A DNA stretch of 39,355 nt. Source: Rhizobacter sp. (GTDB taxonomy: Bacteria > Pseudomonadota > Gammaproteobacteria > Burkholderiales > Burkholderiaceae_C). The position numbers were made by a program, and so were the translations under genes. Below, piece after piece: positions 26,774-35,058 of the stretch. The stretch lies in NCBI GenBank assembly GCA_025355745.1, contig JANXZA010000102.1, forward strand, positions 1 to 39,355, written 5' to 3'. Numbering within the stretch: the first letter of the stretch is position 1; every line of letters begins with the position of its first letter. The notes below the pieces were generated by a model that searched no databases, was not told where the DNA came from, and saw only the letters and a program-made list of their open reading frames with translations.

Positions 26774-26895
26774 CCGCTGCCCATTCCGCCGCCGGCACGG
26801 TGGCCGCGAATCCCCCTTGTGGTGGATGGCGCCCGGCGTTGCAGCGGTTCATCATCTGCGGCTTGGCGGGCGTTGGCGCCGGCCGGAACGAAGCC

Positions 26896-27150
26896 ATGCA
26901 ATTCGATGAACGTGAGGTAGGTGACTATCGGATCTTTGCCGGCGCACTCGAAGCGCCGAAGGGCGACGGCTACATCGCGACGATGATCGTGCAGCGCGTC
27001 CACGGCGTACCAGGTGCACCACGCGAAGCCTTGCGCGATGAGGGCCTGGCAGGAGGCCACCGCTGGGAGTCGGCCCACGACGCGTTGGCCTACGCGATCA
27101 GCAAGGCCCAGGAAGCGATTCGCAAGGGCTCGCCGCTGCTGACCTGCTGA
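26896..27150 (+). CDS. Hypothetical small soluble protein
   Basis: The likely start is ATG 26896, giving 84 residues beginning MQFDEREVGDYRIFAGAL. The frame is open further upstream to 26740, but that part overlaps the previous gene and does not look like protein. The C-terminal half (HRWESAHDALAYAISKAQEAI) is predicted helical and amphipathic. No family was recognised; the ribosome binding site is weak. Confidence 0.6.
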   Translation: MQFDEREVGDYRIFAGALEAPKGDGYIATMIVQRVHGVPGAPREALRDEGLAGGHRWESAHDALAYAISKAQEAIRKGSPLLTC

Positions 27151-27191
27151 CCAGTTGCCGTGCTCTGCGGGGGTGCGAGCGGTTCAGGCCC

Positions 27192-27464
27192 TCACGCAGC
27201 CAACGCGGCCGTGGCAGCCGCAGCGGCCAGACACTTGTTGCACTTGCCCAGGCCGGGCAGGCGCGCATCCGGCTTGCCATCGCCTGTCTTGAAGTTGGCC
27301 TGACAACGGCGACACACATACATCTTCGAGCTCGACATCATCGGCTTCACGCCGGGTTCGCCGGCCGGCCGGGCGGCCACATATTCGGCTTGGGTCTGGC
27401 GGAGTTTTTGGGGGGCTTCCACAGCGGTCGGTGCGGCGGAAGGAGTGGGGCGACGGGTGGCCAT
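27192..27464 (-). CDS. Small zinc-ribbon-like protein
   Basis: From ATG 27464 the product has 90 residues. The C-terminal half has a CRRC...CNKC pair (Cys pairs about 26 residues apart), a treble-clef or zinc-ribbon arrangement, after a proline- and alanine-rich N-terminus. Such proteins often bind nucleic acid or regulate, but no specific family could be named. It is convergent with the preceding small gene. Confidence 0.6.
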   Translation of the reverse strand: MATRRPTPSAAPTAVEAPQKLRQTQAEYVAARPAGEPGVKPMMSSSKMYVCRRCQANFKTGDGKPDARLPGLGKCNKCLAAAAATAALAA

Positions 27465-27545
27465 GGCGGTCCCTGATAAAGAGTTCAAACGGCTTGCCTT
27501 CGAAAATGACAGGCGCAATCAGAAACTCGATTGTCCCAGCATTCG

Positions 27546-27578
27546 GTCCGCTGCGCGCAGCGGACGGGCCAACGGCCC
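27546..27578. other. Perfect palindrome and adjacent hairpin downstream of the M16 operon
   Basis: GTCCGCTGCG followed by its exact complement makes a 20-base perfect palindrome at 27546-27565, and GGGCC-AAC-GGCCC follows at 27566-27578. They lie about 57 bases beyond the stop of the minus-strand M16 gene. There is no T-run, so this may be a rho-aided or processing end rather than an intrinsic terminator. Confidence 0.4.
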
Positions 27579-27621
27579 CTGCGAAGTCAGGGATTGTGTT
27601 GCAGCTTGTCACCTGACAGGT

Positions 27622-29226
27622 TCAGCGGGCGGGCCACGCGCCGTCACGTTCGATGTCGAGCGTGGCCGGCGTCAAAGTCACGAAACGTGGCGCCGAGGAT
27701 TGTGTCTGCGTCTGCGACTGGGCTTGCAATGACGGCATGAATTCGAGCGATTCGCCTGCCACCACCACGCGCCGCGCCTCGGCGCTGAGATGCGCTGCGG
27801 CGAAGCGCTGAATCGCGTCTGCGCTGACGCTGGACACGGCCTCGATGCGCGCTCGCAGCTCGCTTACCGGCACGCCCGCCACCACCAGCGAGCGCAGCGC
27901 GCTTCCCAGGCCGGCGGTGGTTTCGATGCTGCGCCCGAAGGCGCCGACCAGCGCCGCCTTGCGGGCCGCCAGCTCGGCCGCCGGCACCGGAGTGTCGATC
28001 AGGGCATCGAGTTCGGTGCGAACCAGCGCCACCACCTCGGCGGCGCTGGCGTTGCGAGTCTGCACGCTGACCCGAAGCGCTCCGCCGTCGCGCCGCGCGT
28101 CGAGCTGGCTGCTCACACCGTAGCTCAAGCCGCGCCTGATGCGAATTTCCTGGTTCAGGCGCGACGAGAAGTCGCTGCCGAGCACCGCGTTCAGCACGTT
28201 GGCGGCGGCGCGGTCAGGGCCCAGCGGCGGCAGCGGCACGGCGATCATCACGGCGGCCTGGTCGGCCTTCACCATGTCGATCGCGACCCAGGGCGGTGGC
28301 ACGGCTGCGGCAGCGCGTGACGCCGATGACCCGGCCGCAGACACCTCGTTTGGCAGCGCCACCAACGCCGACCGAGAGGTCGTCGAGGCGCCGGTTTGCG
28401 GCCCGCGCCACGCACCGAAATGTCGGGCCGCCAGGCGCAGCGCGCTGGCGTCGTCCAGGTCGCCGGCGAGCAGCAGCACGGCGTTCTCGGGGCGATAGTG
28501 AGCACGGTGCAGCGCCTGCAAATCGGCGCGCGTGATGCGCGGCAGCGAGGCCGGCGTGCCGTCGCCCGGGTGGCCGTAGGGCCGGCTGCCGAACAGCAGG
28601 CGCTCGGTCGCCAGCAAGGCCAGGGTGGCAGGCTGCGAGTAGGCGATCTTCAAGCCGTCGAGCAGCTGCGCGCGCAGGCGTTCGAGTTCGGCCTGGGCGA
28701 AGGTCGGGCGCATCACCGCATCGGCCAGCAGGGTCAGGGCCGGGTCGAGCTGGCCGACCGTGACCGTGATCGAGACCTGCGACTGGTTCCAGCTCGCACC
28801 GCTGTCGAGCGAGCCACCCAGCGATTCGGCCTCGCGCGCCAGCGCCGACGCGCTGCGCCCCTGCGTGCCCTTGGTCAGCAGCCCGGCCGCCAGGTTGGCC
28901 AGCCCGGCGCGCTGCGGAGGATCGACTTCGCTGCCGGCCAGCACCAGCAGTTGCGCCGTCACCAGCCGCACCCCGGGGCGTGCTGCCAGCACCACCCGCA
29001 GGCCGTTCGGCAGGCGCTGTTCGGTGGGCGTGGCGATCGCGAGCGGGCGCGGCGCTGCCGGCAGCGGCGGGGTGTCGAAGGGCTGGGCCTGGGCTGCGCC
29101 GCCGAGGGCTCCCGACGCAACGCAGAGCAGGGCACCGAGACGGGCCTGCGCGCTGATCCGCAACTCACCCGTCGGGCTGCGACGGTGCGCGCCGCAGCCT
29201 GCTTCGGTGCGCTTCGGCAGCGTCAT
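27622..29226 (-). CDS. M16 peptidase-family protein lacking the zinc motif
   Basis: The ATG at 29226 overlaps the stop of the upstream M16 gene by ATGA, giving 534 residues; the long frame upstream of that is shadow sequence. A hydrophobic N-terminal region (about 28-48) ending AQAQP fits export. The position of HxxEH is occupied by AGLANLAAGLL, so the protein is not catalytic alone. The C-terminal R/Y substrate-binding motif (RRGLSYGV) is kept. Inactive partners of this kind pair with an active M16 subunit, encoded here directly upstream. The C-terminus has a Q/S/T-rich stretch. Confidence 0.9.
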   Translation of the reverse strand: MTLPKRTEAGCGAHRRSPTGELRISAQARLGALLCVASGALGGAAQAQPFDTPPLPAAPRPLAIATPTEQRLPNGLRVVLAARPGVRLVTAQLLVLAGSEVDPPQRAGLANLAAGLLTKGTQGRSASALAREAESLGGSLDSGASWNQSQVSITVTVGQLDPALTLLADAVMRPTFAQAELERLRAQLLDGLKIAYSQPATLALLATERLLFGSRPYGHPGDGTPASLPRITRADLQALHRAHYRPENAVLLLAGDLDDASALRLAARHFGAWRGPQTGASTTSRSALVALPNEVSAAGSSASRAAAAVPPPWVAIDMVKADQAAVMIAVPLPPLGPDRAAANVLNAVLGSDFSSRLNQEIRIRRGLSYGVSSQLDARRDGGALRVSVQTRNASAAEVVALVRTELDALIDTPVPAAELAARKAALVGAFGRSIETTAGLGSALRSLVVAGVPVSELRARIEAVSSVSADAIQRFAAAHLSAEARRVVVAGESLEFMPSLQAQSQTQTQSSAPRFVTLTPATLDIERDGAWPAR

Positions 29227-30614
29227 TTCACGGCCCGGTCCTGTGTGTACTCGATCGTTACCTTGTGGGTGCCGACCAGGCACTGGCGCAGCACGCGCTG
29301 CACGTCGGTGGCGCTCACCGTCAGCAGTGCAGCCAGGCCGGCGTTGACCTGCCCGGCGCCGCCCTCCAGCACCGCCGCTTCGGCCACGGCGGCGCCCAGG
29401 CCCTCGGGCGTCTGGCGCGTCAGCAAGGTGTCGGTCAGCAGTTGGGTCTTGACCTTCGCCAGCTCCGCCGCAGGCACCGGTTGGCGGGTCAGGCGCAGTA
29501 CCTCGGCGAGCAGCCCGGCTTCGAGCTCGGCCAGCGGCTTGCCGCCCGCCGCCACCGCCGAGGCGATCAGCAGCCCCGGCCCGGCGCGCAGATCGGCGTT
29601 GAAGCCGGCTTGCGCAGCAAGCTGGCGGCGGTACACCAGCGACTGGTTCAGGCGCGACGATTCGCCGCCGCCGAGCAGCGTTGCGGCGATGCGCAGCGCG
29701 GCGGCGTCGGGGCTCGTCAGCGGCGGCGCCAGCCAGACCAGCGCGACCGCCGGCAAGGCCACTTGCGGGCCGGTCAGCGCGATCCGCCGGTCGCTCGACC
29801 AGGCTGGCTCGGTGGCCGTGACGCGTGGCACCGCAGCCGCCGGGCGCGGCACCGGCGCGAAGTATTTGTCGACCCACGCATCGAGCTGCTGCGGGTCGAA
29901 GTCGCCGGCCACGACCAGGGTTGCGTTGTCGGGGCGGTAAAAGGTGGTGTGGAACGCGGCCACGTCGGCCAGCGTGGCCGCCTCGAGGTCTTCGATGCTG
30001 CCGATCGACGGCCGCCGATACGGGTGCGACAGATAAGGCAGTGACGCGATACCGCGCGAAAAACGGCCGTACGGCGAGGCCAGCACGCGTTCGCGGTACT
30101 CCTCCTTCACGACCGACCGCTCCGACTCGAAGCTGGCCTGCACCACGGCCAGGTTCGCCATCCGTTCGGCCTCGGCCCAGAGCAGCGTTTCGAGGTGGTT
30201 CGACGGCACGATGTCTTGATACGCCGTCACGTCATCGCTGGTGAAGGCGTTGTTCGCGCCGCCCACGTCTTCGGTCAGGCGGTCGAGTTGCTCGGCGCGC
30301 AGATAGCGCGTGCCCTTGAACATCAGGTGCTCGAAGAGGTGCGCGAAGCCGGAGCGACCGGGCGGGTCGTCCTTCGCGCCGACGTGGTACCAGACCTGCA
30401 CGCTGACCGTCGGACTGGCCGTGTTCGGCACCGCGATGAATTGCAGGCCATTGCGCAGCACGCGCTCGGTGAAGGCGACGTGCGGCACGTCGAAGCTGGC
30501 GGGCGCTGGCGCCGCGCCGGCTGCCTTGACAGCGCCGACGCCGACGCCAACGCCAACGCCACACAGAAGCGCTGCCAGCGCTGCGCGGTGCAGCCCGCGC
30601 CGCAGTCCGCGCAT
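29223..30614 (-). CDS. M16 zinc metallopeptidase (active subunit)
   Basis: A 463-residue protein with the inverted zinc motif HLFEH (His92, Glu95, His96) and the distal glutamate in the ERSVVKEEYRER helix. It starts at ATG 30614, one base overlapping the previous stop (TGATG). The signal peptide (about 1-34) contains a GV dipeptide run made by a GCCRAC hexanucleotide repeat (30534-30560). It would act in the periplasm with the inactive partner, degrading small peptides. The start could also be a few codons off, but the coupling supports it. Confidence 0.93.
   Translation of the reverse strand: MRGLRRGLHRAALAALLCGVGVGVGVGAVKAAGAAPAPASFDVPHVAFTERVLRNGLQFIAVPNTASPTVSVQVWYHVGAKDDPPGRSGFAHLFEHLMFKGTRYLRAEQLDRLTEDVGGANNAFTSDDVTAYQDIVPSNHLETLLWAEAERMANLAVVQASFESERSVVKEEYRERVLASPYGRFSRGIASLPYLSHPYRRPSIGSIEDLEAATLADVAAFHTTFYRPDNATLVVAGDFDPQQLDAWVDKYFAPVPRPAAAVPRVTATEPAWSSDRRIALTGPQVALPAVALVWLAPPLTSPDAAALRIAATLLGGGESSRLNQSLVYRRQLAAQAGFNADLRAGPGLLIASAVAAGGKPLAELEAGLLAEVLRLTRQPVPAAELAKVKTQLLTDTLLTRQTPEGLGAAVAEAAVLEGGAGQVNAGLAALLTVSATDVQRVLRQCLVGTHKVTIEYTQDRAVK
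30534..30560. repeat. Hexanucleotide microsatellite in the M16 signal peptide
   Basis: Four and a half copies of GCCRAC encode the alternating Gly-Val run in the hydrophobic core of the M16 signal peptide on the minus strand. Changes in copy number would keep the frame but alter hydrophobic length. Confidence 0.6.
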
Positions 30615-30916
30615 CAAGCCGATTTGGCCAGCAGCGTGAAGTGCTCGACCGCCGGCGGCGCCGCGAAGAACGGGCCGACGATGGCGCGCCACTGGGGGAA
30701 CAGCGGGCCCTCGCGGAAGTCGACCGTGTGGTTCTCGAGCGTGTCCCAGTAAATCATCAGCAGGTAGCGCTCGGGCGACTCGACGCTCTTGTTGACCTTG
30801 TAGCCGCGAAAGCCTTTCGACTTCGATGCCACGGTCTCGACCCCGCGCTGGATCGCAGCGTCGAACTCGGCGCCTTTGCCGGGGATGATGCGGATGTCGG
30901 CGATTTCGAGAATCAT
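30614..30916 (-). CDS. ABM-domain (antibiotic biosynthesis monooxygenase-like) protein
   Basis: A 100-residue protein from ATG 30916 with GGAGCCCCGC before it. The pattern ILEIADIRIIPGKGAEFDAAI, then YLLMIYWDTLENHTVDFREGPLFPQWRAIVGPFF (read in parts) is that of small dimeric ferredoxin-like alpha+beta barrel proteins of the ABM/YgiN group. Members include monooxygenases and haem-degrading or quinone-modifying enzymes; the substrate is unknown. Its stop overlaps the M16 start, so it is the first gene of that operon, an unusual partner. Confidence 0.85.
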   Translation of the reverse strand: MILEIADIRIIPGKGAEFDAAIQRGVETVASKSKGFRGYKVNKSVESPERYLLMIYWDTLENHTVDFREGPLFPQWRAIVGPFFAAPPAVEHFTLLAKSA

Positions 30917-30994
30917 GCGGGGCTCCTGGGTGAGTGCGTCCCAGTCTACAAGAGCCGGCAACCTGGCAGGCAACCCCGGCATGCCCACCGAAGC

Positions 30995-32683
30995 TCACGC
31001 TGCGGTCGAAAACCGCGTCAACAATTCCCCGGCAAGCGGCGTCGATGGCAGCAGCCCGTCGGCGTTCGCTACCTGCCGCCCATTGACCCACACGCCCCGC
31101 ACCCCGATGGCGTCGGTCGTCAACCGCGGCGCACCACCCGGCAGGTCGAAGACGCGATGCTTGGGCCCGCGTGCCACCGTCTGCGGGTCGAACAGCAGCA
31201 GGTCCGCCGCGTAGCCTTCGCGGATCGTGCCGCGCTCGCGCATGCCGAAGACTTGTGCCGGCTGGCTGGTGAGGCGGCGCACGGCTTCGCTCATCGACAT
31301 GGCCCCGAGTTCGCGCGCCCAGTGGCCCATCAGGTGCAGGCCGAAGCCGGCGTCGTTGAAGAAGGTCAGGTGCGCACCGGCATCGCTCAGGCTGACGATG
31401 CTGTGCGGATGGTTGAGCATGCGCCCGACGGCTTCTTCGTCCGAGTTGAGCAGTTGCGCGGTGAAGACGGTTTGCAGGTTCTCGGCGATCGCCAGATCGA
31501 GCATCACATCGAGCGGGTCGCGATTTTCACGGCGTGCGATCTCGGCAATGGTTTGCTGTTCGTGGTGGGCGTGCGCCGCGCTCGCGGTTTCGACTACCTG
31601 CACCTTGTCCCACTCGCCGTTGAAGAGGCGGAAGTGGGTCGTCGTTGCCAGCTCGGCGCGCACCCCGTCGCGAAAGCCCGGGTTGGCGAGCATGGCCACC
31701 AGCGCATCGCCGTGCAGGCCGAGCGCGGGCTGCCAGCTCTTGAGGCCCTCGACGGGGTAGGCCGACTGCAGCGTGAAGTCCATCGTCAGCGGGCAGCACG
31801 AGACCTGGCCGATGAGCGCATGGCCGCGCGTGTTGGCGGCACTGATCGCATCGAGGTCGTTGAACACGGCGTCGCGGTTGGTGCTGTTGTGCAGCAGTGC
31901 GGCGACCATCACCGGACGGCCGCTTTCGGCGGCCAGCGATTCGAGAAACGGGACCGGCGTGTCACCCCCTTTGGTCAGCATGAAAACGCCGTGGCCGCAC
32001 TCGCCCATCGCCGTGACCAGCGCGCGCATTTCGACCTCATCGGCGAGCCGCGAAGGCATCGGTCGGCCGCCCTCGCCGTTGTGCGCCGGCGACGTGCTGC
32101 TGGCAAAGCCGACCGCGCCGGCCTGCATCGCCTCGCGCACGATGGCTTGCATCTGCGCAACCTCAACCGGCGTGGCGCTTCGCGTCGAGGCGTGGTCGCC
32201 CATCACATAGGTGCGCACGCTGCTGTGGCCGATGTAGGCAGCGATGTTGACGGCACTCCCCTGGCGCCGAAGTTGCGCCAGGTACTCCGGAAAGGTCTCG
32301 AACTGCCACGCGATGCCCTGGCGCAGCACGTCGAGCGACATGCCCTCGACCTGGGTCAGGTTGCGCATCGTGATGTCGCGGTGCTGCGGCTTGCACGGTG
32401 CGATGGTGAAGCCGCAATTGCCGATCACCGCCGTGGTCACGCCCAGCGCCGGCGAGGGCCGCACACAAGGGTCCCAGGTGATCTGGGCGTCGAAATGGGT
32501 GTGGCTGTCGATGATGCCCGGCATCAAGCCGAGCCCATCGGCAGCGATCACCTCACGCGCGGCTGCACGCAGGTCGGAGCCGATCTCGGCAATGCGGCCA
32601 CCCGCGATGGCCACATCATTGATCGTCGGCGCGCTGCCGGTGCCGTCGAAGACCAATGCGTTGCGGAACAGAAGGTCGTGCAT
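30995..32683 (-). CDS. D-aminoacylase / N-acyl-D-amino-acid deacylase family amidohydrolase
   Basis: The 562-residue protein starts at ATG 32683 (MHDLLFRNALVFDGTG). The metal motif HTHFDAQ (His61, His63) follows the GIIDS strand, and a catalytic aspartate lies in SLSDAGAHL (about 436). A GNCG motif with cysteine (TAVIGNCGFTIAP) is typical of D-aminoacylases. It probably hydrolyses an N-acyl D-amino acid or a related cyclic amide. It is separated by 79 bases from the ABM gene downstream on the same strand. Confidence 0.9.
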   Translation of the reverse strand: MHDLLFRNALVFDGTGSAPTINDVAIAGGRIAEIGSDLRAAAREVIAADGLGLMPGIIDSHTHFDAQITWDPCVRPSPALGVTTAVIGNCGFTIAPCKPQHRDITMRNLTQVEGMSLDVLRQGIAWQFETFPEYLAQLRRQGSAVNIAAYIGHSSVRTYVMGDHASTRSATPVEVAQMQAIVREAMQAGAVGFASSTSPAHNGEGGRPMPSRLADEVEMRALVTAMGECGHGVFMLTKGGDTPVPFLESLAAESGRPVMVAALLHNSTNRDAVFNDLDAISAANTRGHALIGQVSCCPLTMDFTLQSAYPVEGLKSWQPALGLHGDALVAMLANPGFRDGVRAELATTTHFRLFNGEWDKVQVVETASAAHAHHEQQTIAEIARRENRDPLDVMLDLAIAENLQTVFTAQLLNSDEEAVGRMLNHPHSIVSLSDAGAHLTFFNDAGFGLHLMGHWARELGAMSMSEAVRRLTSQPAQVFGMRERGTIREGYAADLLLFDPQTVARGPKHRVFDLPGGAPRLTTDAIGVRGVWVNGRQVANADGLLPSTPLAGELLTRFSTAA

Positions 32684-33095
32684 GATTTGCGTCCGGTGGG
32701 TCCAAGGGAGTTGCTCACGGCCAATGTATCGCGGCGGTGCCCGTCCGGGGTCGGAGCGCGTCATTTTGACGCGCTGAAGAACCGCAAGCCAGGCACAAGC
32801 GATTCTTGGGTTGCGCACATCGTCATCCGGGCAGGCCCCGCCGGGACACCGGAGTTTGAAGTAGCGACGCCTCCATCCCCTATGCCTAGGGGGCGCCGCT
32901 GCCGGGCCCCGGTGCTACATTGATTTTTCCTGGTTTGTGTCGGTCCGCCAGGGCCGAGTCGAGGTGGGCAGCAATCGGGCCAACGCCGTGAATGATCGGC
33001 GAAGCTTGCGTGAAATGCTTCCCGACCGGGTCATGACGCGGCGGATGCAACGGCGCGCACGAAGGACCTTCGCAACGAAGCAAGGAGTTCCCGTG
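32684..33095. other. 412-base divergent intergenic region without a gene
   Basis: This gap lies between the divergent amidohydrolase and cytochrome genes. No convincing gene was seen on either strand. It contains the inverted repeat at 32877-32892 and the ribosome binding site AAGGAG before the cytochrome start. Promoters for both neighbours are expected here but were not resolved. Confidence 0.6.
32877..32892. promoter_or_regulatory. Inverted repeat in the cytochrome upstream region
   Basis: CCCCTA-TGCC-TAGGGG is a perfect 6-base-arm palindrome about 205 bases upstream of the cytochrome start and 194 bases upstream of the divergent amidohydrolase start. It could be a regulator binding site for either gene. 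No regulator gene is adjacent. Confidence 0.4.
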
Positions 33096-33659
33096 ATGCC
33101 TTCATACCGTACCAAGCGTTTGACCGTCGGCCTGGCCGCCGTGGCCGCCCTGACCCTGCTGTTTGCGCAGAGTGTGCGTGCCGATGACGATGAAAGTGAA
33201 TCGCAGGTCAGGCGCGGTTTCCAGATCGTCCCGCCGGGAGTGCACCTGAATCTGGCGGGCAAGAACCGCAACCTCGTCGGCCTCGGCAGCTACATCGTCA
33301 ACAGCAGCGGCTGCAACGACTGCCACACCCATCCGGAGTTCCTGCCCAACAGCAACCCGTTCCTCGGACAGCCCGAGATGATCAACTTTCCCCAGTACTT
33401 GTCGGGTGGGCGTCAGTTCGGGCCCTTCACGTCGGCCAACCTGACCCCGGACGCGTTCGGCAAGCCGGCCGGCCTGACGCTGCGGGATTTCATCACCACG
33501 CTGCGCACCGGCCACAACCCGAATGACCCGCCGGGCCAAATCCTGCAGGTGATGCCGTGGCCGGTGTACGGCAAGAAGACCGATCACGATCTGAGGGCAG
33601 TCTACGAGTACCTGCGCGCGCTGCCGCCGCTGCCGGACAACCCGCATCCCGGCCCATAG
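33096..33659 (+). CDS. Periplasmic c-type cytochrome
   Basis: From ATG 33096, with AAGGAG upstream, the product has 187 residues and a signal peptide (about 1-29, ending SVRAD). The haem motif CNDCH is at residues 73-77, and the methionine in VMPWP is a likely sixth ligand. The segment NLTPDAFGKPAGLTLRDFI resembles small cytochromes that take electrons from periplasmic or molybdenum dehydrogenases. No dehydrogenase is adjacent in the window, so its donor is unknown. A strong hairpin follows 76 bases after its stop. Confidence 0.88.
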   Translation: MPSYRTKRLTVGLAAVAALTLLFAQSVRADDDESESQVRRGFQIVPPGVHLNLAGKNRNLVGLGSYIVNSSGCNDCHTHPEFLPNSNPFLGQPEMINFPQYLSGGRQFGPFTSANLTPDAFGKPAGLTLRDFITTLRTGHNPNDPPGQILQVMPWPVYGKKTDHDLRAVYEYLRALPPLPDNPHPGP

Positions 33660-33735
33660 CTGCCCCCTAGCCGACGTGATGCTGAGCATCGTCAGTGGCG
33701 AGTGGCAAGGCGCGCCAAATTGAGCGACGCCTGAT

Positions 33736-33765
33736 GTGCCCGGCGGCGCGCTGGCCGCCGGGCAC
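33736..33765 (+). terminator. Strong hairpin downstream of the cytochrome gene
   Basis: A perfect 12-base stem (GTGCCCGGCGGC and its complement) with a 6-base loop lies 76 bases after the cytochrome stop and 48 bases before the livH-like start. It is followed by AATGTTCGG, not a real T-run, so termination may be partial. Confidence 0.5.
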
Positions 33766-33813
33766 AATGTTCGGGCCGGCGAGCCCGCCTTCGGCCCCCA
33801 CTTCGACGAACCC

Positions 33814-34854
33814 ATGGACTTCTCGATCGCCAGCATCCTGATGCTGGACGGCGCCACCAACGGCGCCATCTACGCACTGCTTGCGCTGGCCACGGTGCTG
33901 GTGTTTGCGGTCACGCGCGTGATCTTCATTCCGCAGGGCGAGTTCGTCACCTATGGCGCGCTCACGCTGGCGCTGCTGCAGATGGGCCGGGTGCCGGGCA
34001 CGGTCTGGCTGCTCGCGGTGCTGGCACTGCTGGCCGCGCTGCTCGATGGGGCTGCGGCGCTGAAGCGCGGCGTGCCGGCGGGCCAGGCATTGGCCGCCGC
34101 AGGCCGTTCGCTGATCGTGCCGGCGGCCGTCGTCGCCGTCACCTGGTGGGCCGCGCCGCTGAAGCTGCCACTGCTGCTGCAGAGCCTGCTGACGCTGGCC
34201 ATCGTCGCGCCGCTCGGCGCGCTGGTCTACCGGCTGGCTTACGAGAAGCTCGCCGACGCCAGCGTGCTGGTGCTGCTGATCGTTTCGGTCGGCGTGCACT
34301 TCGCGCTCACCGGCCTGGGCCTGGTGTTCTTCGGCGCCGAGGGCTTTCGCAACCCGAGCTTCTGGGACACGCGGTTTTCCGCCGGCGCGCTCACCTTGTC
34401 GGGCCAGGCGGTGATCATCTTCATGGCGTCGGTCGCCCTCATCGTTGCGCTGTACTTGTTCTTCGAGCGCAGCTTGCGCGGCAAGGCGCTGCGCGCCACG
34501 GCAGTGAACCGGCTCGGCGCGCGGCTGATGGGCATCTCGACCTCCGGCGCCGGCCGGCTGAGCTTCGGCCTGGCCGCGTTCATGGGCGCGTTGTCGGGCC
34601 TGCTGATCGGGCCGACAACGACCTTGTTCTACGACTCGGGTTTCCTGATCGGCCTGAAGGGCTTCGTCGCCGCGATCTTCGGCGGCTTGGCGAGTTACCC
34701 GGCTGCGGCCATCGGCGCGCTTTTCGTCGGCCTGCTGGAAAGCTTCGGTTCGTTCTACGCCAGCGCCTTCAAGGAGGTGATCGTCTTCACCGTGATCCTC
34801 CCGGTGCTGCTGTGGCGCTCGTTCCAGCACGGCCCGCAGGATGACGAGGAGTGA
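33814..34854 (+). CDS. livH: Second Liv-type permease, LivH-like
   Basis: The preferred start is ATG 33814 ([23 protein letters not shown]), giving 346 residues; the frame is open upstream through the hairpin but not coding in character. About eight to nine hydrophobic segments and the [25 protein letters not shown] region (read in parts) identify a LivH-type permease. It differs from the first system in a longer N-terminal half. Next is a family A repeat, then the LivM-LivG fusion. No binding protein is encoded nearby, so the substrate is unknown. Confidence 0.9.
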   Translation: MDFSIASILMLDGATNGAIYALLALATVLVFAVTRVIFIPQGEFVTYGALTLALLQMGRVPGTVWLLAVLALLAALLDGAAALKRGVPAGQALAAAGRSLIVPAAVVAVTWWAAPLKLPLLLQSLLTLAIVAPLGALVYRLAYEKLADASVLVLLIVSVGVHFALTGLGLVFFGAEGFRNPSFWDTRFSAGALTLSGQAVIIFMASVALIVALYLFFERSLRGKALRATAVNRLGARLMGISTSGAGRLSFGLAAFMGALSGLLIGPTTTLFYDSGFLIGLKGFVAAIFGGLASYPAAAIGALFVGLLESFGSFYASAFKEVIVFTVILPVLLWRSFQHGPQDDEE

Positions 34855-34893
34855 GCGCGTGTTGACTGATCTGGAAGCCTGCAATGCAAGACT

Positions 34894-35005
34894 CAACTCA
34901 CGCACCGCAGAGGCGCAGAGAACGCAGAGGTCTCGCAGAGGAAGACAAGAAAAACTTTGTTTGAATTCCTCTGCGTTCCTCTGCGCCTCTGCGGTGCGTG
35001 AGTTG
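34894..35005. repeat. Dispersed palindromic element, family A, copy 3
   Basis: The best preserved copy. Its 27-base terminal arms (34894-34920 and 34979-35005) are perfect complements, and pairing continues for about ten more bases after a one-base bulge. The centre has GAATTC beside TTTG (GAATTCAAA on the minus strand), so this copy is inverted relative to copies 1 and 2. It lies inside the transporter operon, between livH and livMG. Confidence 0.9.
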
Positions 35006-35058
35006 GCTCTCTTCGCTCGGCTGCAAGCAGACCTCGAAGAACGCCTGAGCGTCCAGAC

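Noticed and set aside
27622-29877. A 751-codon continuous frame reading through the second M16 gene.
   Set aside because: The first 200 codons overlap the active M16 gene in another frame and are arginine/alanine-rich; the ATGA-coupled start at 29226 gives the proper family length.
33736-33813. Longer N-terminus for the second livH.
   Set aside because: The extra codons fall within a perfect hairpin and show no membrane-protein character; ATG 33814 matches the usual family start.
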